From assembly GCA_030615555.1 (NCBI GenBank), contig JAUWZB010000007.1, positions 1-15,867 of the forward strand: a stretch of DNA of 15,867 nt. The letters run 5' to 3'. Below, piece after piece: positions 13,750 to 15,867 of the stretch. This DNA comes from Dehalococcoidales bacterium (GTDB lineage: Bacteria > Chloroflexota > Dehalococcoidia > E44-bin15). The notes under the pieces were generated by a model. The model searched no databases, had not been told where the DNA came from, and was given only the letters and a program-made list of their open reading frames with translations. The position numbers were made by a program, and so were the translations under genes. Position 1 is the first letter of the stretch; each line of letters opens with the position of its first letter.

Positions 13750-14865
13750 TCATGCCTCAAAGAGGTCCTTAAACCTGTGGAAAACCCCCTTCTCCTCCCT
13801 GGGCATTACCGCCGGGCTCAGGGTTTTCGCCAGCTCCTCAAATATCCTTCGCTGCTCCTCATTCAGGGCCTCGGGGGTGACTACATGAACCATCACTAGC
13901 TGATCCCCGCGACCTCCGCCCCTAAGATGAGGCACCCCCTTTTCCTTGAGTCGGAAGAGCTTTCCTGTTTGCGTTCTTGGTGGAATCTTGAGCGGGACCG
14001 GGCCATCCACTGTAGGCACCTCGACCTCATCGCCCAGCGCCGCTTGGGCGAAGTTGACGGGCAGGTCGTAGAGGATGTCATCACCCCGGCGTTTGAGGAA
14101 CTGATGCTCCTGCACCGAGAGGGTAACGTAGAGGTTCCCGGCACCGCCACCCCGCGTTCCGGCATTCCCCTCCCCGCTGAGGCGGATCTGGGAGCCATCA
14201 TCCACCCCGGCAGGAACAGTGATGGCGATCCGGCGCGCCTTCTCCTCCTTGCCTGAGCCGCGGCATTGGGGGCAGGGCTTGGTGATAATCCTTCCCTCAC
14301 CACCGCAGCGGTTGCAGGTGGTGACATTTACGAACCGCCCGAAAATGCTCCGCTGCACCTGGCGCACCTGCCCGGTGCCATTACACTCCGGGCACCTTGA
14401 GGGCTGGTTCCCCGGCTCACTGCCTACACCATGGCATAGGGAACAATTCTCGATGCGCCAGATCTCGATTTCCTTCTCGCATCCGAAGATCGCCTCTTCA
14501 AAGGTGATTGTGAGGCTGTAGTGAAGGTCAACACCCCGCTGTGGGCCGCGTCTTGTCGCCGTGGTCGCGCCGCCGAAGAATCTCTCAAAGATGTCGCCGA
14601 AGCCAGGGAAGATATCGAAGTCCTCAAAGCCTTTGCCAAACCCCTCACCAACATGCCCGAAACGGTCGTAGGTTGCCCGCCTCTCTGGGTCGGAGAGCAC
14701 CTCGTAGGCCTCGTTAATCTCCTTGAACCTCTCCGCGGTCCCATCCTCCCGGTTGCGGTCGGGATGATACTGGAAGGCGAGCTTCCTGAAGACCCGCTTT
14801 ATCTCCTCCTCAGAGGCTGATCTTGGGACGCCTAGAACTTCATAATAATCTCGTTTGGTAGCCAT
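13750..14865 (-). CDS. dnaJ: Chaperone protein DnaJ (type A Hsp40)
   Basis: Co-chaperone that delivers substrates to DnaK and stimulates its ATPase. The 371-residue protein has the complete type A layout: J domain (1-70) with HPD at 34-36; Gly/Phe region (about 70-100); four zinc-binding repeats CSLCHGVG (141-148), CPECNGTG (158-165), CNRCGGEG (184-191) and CPQCRGSG (198-205); and the C-terminal substrate and dimerisation domains. The ATG at 14865 is followed by ATKRDYYEVLGV, the family start; the ribosome binding site is weak. It diverges from hrcA and has its own promoter without a CIRCE element, so HrcA may not control it directly. Confidence 0.97.
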   Translation of the reverse strand: MATKRDYYEVLGVPRSASEEEIKRVFRKLAFQYHPDRNREDGTAERFKEINEAYEVLSDPERRATYDRFGHVGEGFGKGFEDFDIFPGFGDIFERFFGGATTATRRGPQRGVDLHYSLTITFEEAIFGCEKEIEIWRIENCSLCHGVGSEPGNQPSRCPECNGTGQVRQVQRSIFGRFVNVTTCNRCGGEGRIITKPCPQCRGSGKEEKARRIAITVPAGVDDGSQIRLSGEGNAGTRGGGAGNLYVTLSVQEHQFLKRRGDDILYDLPVNFAQAALGDEVEVPTVDGPVPLKIPPRTQTGKLFRLKEKGVPHLRGGGRGDQLVMVHVVTPEALNEEQRRIFEELAKTLSPAVMPREEKGVFHRFKDLFEA

Positions 14866-14898
14866 ATTTCAAATTCCAAGGCCGAAGGTTAACATTTT

Positions 14899-14927
14899 AT
14901 TATAATTCACCCTTTGCTTTATTACAA
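14899..14927 (-). promoter_or_regulatory. dnaJ promoter
   Basis: On minus TTGTAA (14922-14927), a 17-nt spacer, and a perfect TATAAT (14899-14904), giving a leader of about 27 nt before the dnaJ ATG. No CIRCE half-site overlaps it. Confidence 0.75.
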
Positions 14928-14978
14928 GCCGCGTCCTCTGATATCTCATCTTCCCACCCGCCCTCCCTGAAACGTATA

Positions 14979-15025
14979 TCTGGGGGACACCCCCAGACCC
15001 CTGCCAGAGGGGAAAACCCCTCTGG
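14979..15025. repeat. Two adjacent GC-rich hairpins
   Basis: TCTGGGGG/CCCCCAGA with a 3-nt loop (14979-14997), and CCAGAGGGG/CCCCTCTGG with an AAAA loop (15004-15025). They look like an interspersed palindromic repeat in the dnaJ-hrcA gap. A terminator role is unlikely because neither has a T-tract and both flanking genes point away. Confidence 0.7.
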
Positions 15026-15060
15026 ACTCCCCTGTCGGCCTGAACTGGACCTCACCGTAG

Positions 15061-15083
15061 CCCTCTCCCTTCAAGGGAGAGGG
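15061..15083. repeat. 11-bp-arm palindrome, related to 5009-5031
   Basis: CCCTCTCCCTT, one base, AAGGGAGAGGG. It differs by only a few central bases from the hairpin at 5009-5031, which also lies next to a GTCATTGCGAG repeat, so the two repeat types seem to travel together. Confidence 0.75.
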
Positions 15084-15096
15084 AAATACTATAAAA

Positions 15097-15224
15097 TGTC
15101 ATTGCGAGGACCCCGACTTGTCGGGGGACGAAGTAATCTCGGGGAGGAGAGGGAAGGGAAGCGAACCGTGAGATTGCCTCCTCTTCGCCTTCGGCTCGGA
15201 GCTTTGGCTTCACTCGCAATGACG
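15097..15224. repeat. MITE/REP-like element with GTCATTGCGAG terminal inverted repeats
   Basis: GTCATTGCGAG (15098-15108) and its exact complement CTCGCAATGAC (15213-15223) bound about 126 bp. Each end is followed inward by a GAAG-rich stretch and a TAATCTC or CAATCTC box, so the element is two inverted copies of one repeat. Inside is the stem CCCCGAC/GTCGGGG (15110-15126). There is no open frame of note. The region from 15225 to 15263 shows nothing beyond a GAGTGCTA octamer. Confidence 0.75.
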
Positions 15225-15263
15225 GTACGGAGTGCTACCAAGAAAATCACGGGAGAGGAAGTG

Positions 15264-15306
15264 ATGTGTCATTAAGTCACAGGAACGAGTACGTCCTCTT
15301 GACAAA
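15264..15306 (+). repeat. Upstream promoter block, copy B
   Basis: Begins ATGTGTCA, contains ACGAGTAC and ends CTTGACAAA, thereby including the hrcA -35 box. It aligns with 4910-4951 (minus) over its full length with small gaps. As there, it lies on the flank of the GTCATTGCGAG repeat, 40 nt away. Confidence 0.65.
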
Positions 15307-15328
15307 GGAAAAGGAAAGGTAGTAAATT
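15299..15328 (+). promoter_or_regulatory. hrcA promoter
   Basis: A perfect TTGACA (15299-15304), an 18-nt spacer, and TAAATT (15323-15328). Transcription would start at about 15335, inside the CIRCE operator, as expected for HrcA repression. Confidence 0.7.
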
Positions 15329-15333
15329 AGTAT

Positions 15334-15364
15334 GATTAGCACTCTTGGCTTATGAGTGCTAATC
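15334..15364 (+). promoter_or_regulatory. CIRCE operator (HrcA binding site)
   Basis: A perfect TTAGCACTC (15336-15344), a 9-nt spacer, and GAGTGCTAA (15354-15362), extended to 11-bp arms by flanking GA and TC. This is the canonical HrcA operator of heat-shock operons. It lies between the promoter and the hrcA start, so hrcA is very probably autoregulated together with whatever follows it. Confidence 0.97.
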
Positions 15365-15375
15365 AATGGGGAGCC

Positions 15376-15867
15376 ATGTTATCGGAGCGGAAGGAGCAAG
15401 TCCTCAGGATCATCGTTGGTGAGTATATCTCGTTGGCGAGCCCGGTGGGTTCAGAGATGATCGCCCGTAGGTATGGGCTTGGGGTTAGCGCCGCCACGAT
15501 CCGTAACGAGATGGCACGCCTTGAGGAGGATGGCTATATTATTCGTCGCCATATCTCAGGGGGAGGCATTCCCTCGGATAAGGGCTATCGATACTATGTG
15601 GACTCTCTGGTCCTGGAGGCGGGGGAGGTCTCACTAGAGGAGCGGCGAATGCTCTCCCATCTCTTCCACCAGGTGGAGCGGGAGCTGGAGGAGTGGACCC
15701 GCCTCGCTGCTTCCCTGCTCGCGCGCATGGTTCATAATGTAGCTATTGTTACCTTCCCTAAGGCAGTGGAGTCCCGAATCAAGCATCTGGAGCTGGTGGC
15801 GCTTCAGGAGTCCCTCGCGCTGCTCATCCTACTCCTTCAAGAGGCGAAACTCAAGCAGCAGCTAATA
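15376..15867 (+). CDS. hrcA: Heat-inducible transcription repressor HrcA (3' end cut by window)
   Basis: Repressor that binds CIRCE and releases it on heat shock, with GroEL needed for its folding. The first 164 residues are present of a usual 340 or so. The N-terminal winged helix is clear: LSERKEQVLRIIVGEYI, PVGSEMIARRYG, VSAATIRNEMARLEEDGYI, then the wing HISGGGIPSDKGYRYYVD. The start of the GAF-like domain (TFPKAVESRIKHLELVALQE) is also visible. ATG 15376 follows GGGGAG with only 2 nt between; an in-frame ATG at 15352 falls inside CIRCE and has no ribosome binding site. grpE and dnaK are the expected downstream neighbours. Confidence 0.96.
   Translation, partial: MLSERKEQVLRIIVGEYISLASPVGSEMIARRYGLGVSAATIRNEMARLEEDGYIIRRHISGGGIPSDKGYRYYVDSLVLEAGEVSLEERRMLSHLFHQVERELEEWTRLAASLLARMVHNVAIVTFPKAVESRIKHLELVALQESLALLILLLQEAKLKQQLI

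Noticed and set aside
15230..15237. GAGTGCTA octamer resembling half of a CIRCE site
   Set aside because: No inverted partner at the 9-nt spacing; an isolated half-site is expected by chance and is 100 nt from the true operator.

Overview
The window reads as a bacterial chromosome segment of core housekeeping genes, moderately GC-rich by eye, with no phage, plasmid, CRISPR, tRNA or rRNA signature. Protein features (a DUF2520 ketopantoate-reductase candidate inside a pan operon, a GYD-domain protein beside panC, PlsY and GpsA with off-consensus signatures, a CIRCE-controlled hrcA) and intergenic repeats containing GTCATTGCGAG suggest Chloroflexota, perhaps Dehalococcoidia. That placement is inference; no marker RNA gene is present.

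Region 1-4729 (minus strand) is a seven-gene run, transcribed in the order P1-family peptidase, gamma-carbonic anhydrase-like protein, DUF2520 reductase, panD, panB, GYD-domain protein, panC (cut by the window start). Three junctions are 4-bp ATGA overlaps. Together panB, the DUF2520 reductase, panD and panC can account for pantothenate synthesis from ketoisovalerate and aspartate. The P1 peptidase belongs to a superfamily that includes beta-aminopeptidases, so it might supply beta-alanine. A 20-nt inverted repeat flanks the GYD gene and abuts the panC start codon.

Region 4730-5202 has no recognised gene. It holds a good minus-strand promoter, a roughly 140-nt transcribed leader or small RNA ending in a 14-bp hairpin, and a palindromic repeat cluster. 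Region 5203-8746 (minus) is a tight polA-mutM pair for DNA replication and base-excision repair. A short divergent control region separates it from the plus-strand unit argF-der-plsY-gpsA (8842-12839: arginine synthesis, ribosome-assembly GTPase, phospholipid synthesis). The first two junctions of that unit are 4-bp overlaps; gpsA follows a 145-nt spacer with degenerate repeats.

Region 12816-14865 (minus) carries dnaJ then rsmE, separated by a spacer with related degenerate repeats; rsmE converges on and overlaps gpsA. Region 14866-15375 is a 510-nt divergent intergenic region: the dnaJ promoter, four palindromic repeats, the hrcA promoter and a perfect CIRCE operator. hrcA starts at 15376 and runs off the window.

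The least explained signals are non-coding: the panC/GYD inverted repeat; a ~43-nt block shared, about four-fifths identical, by the pan-operon and hrcA promoters, each on the flank of a repeat cluster; and six copies of a TTTTCGnACT motif in two spacers, always in the same orientation relative to transcription.
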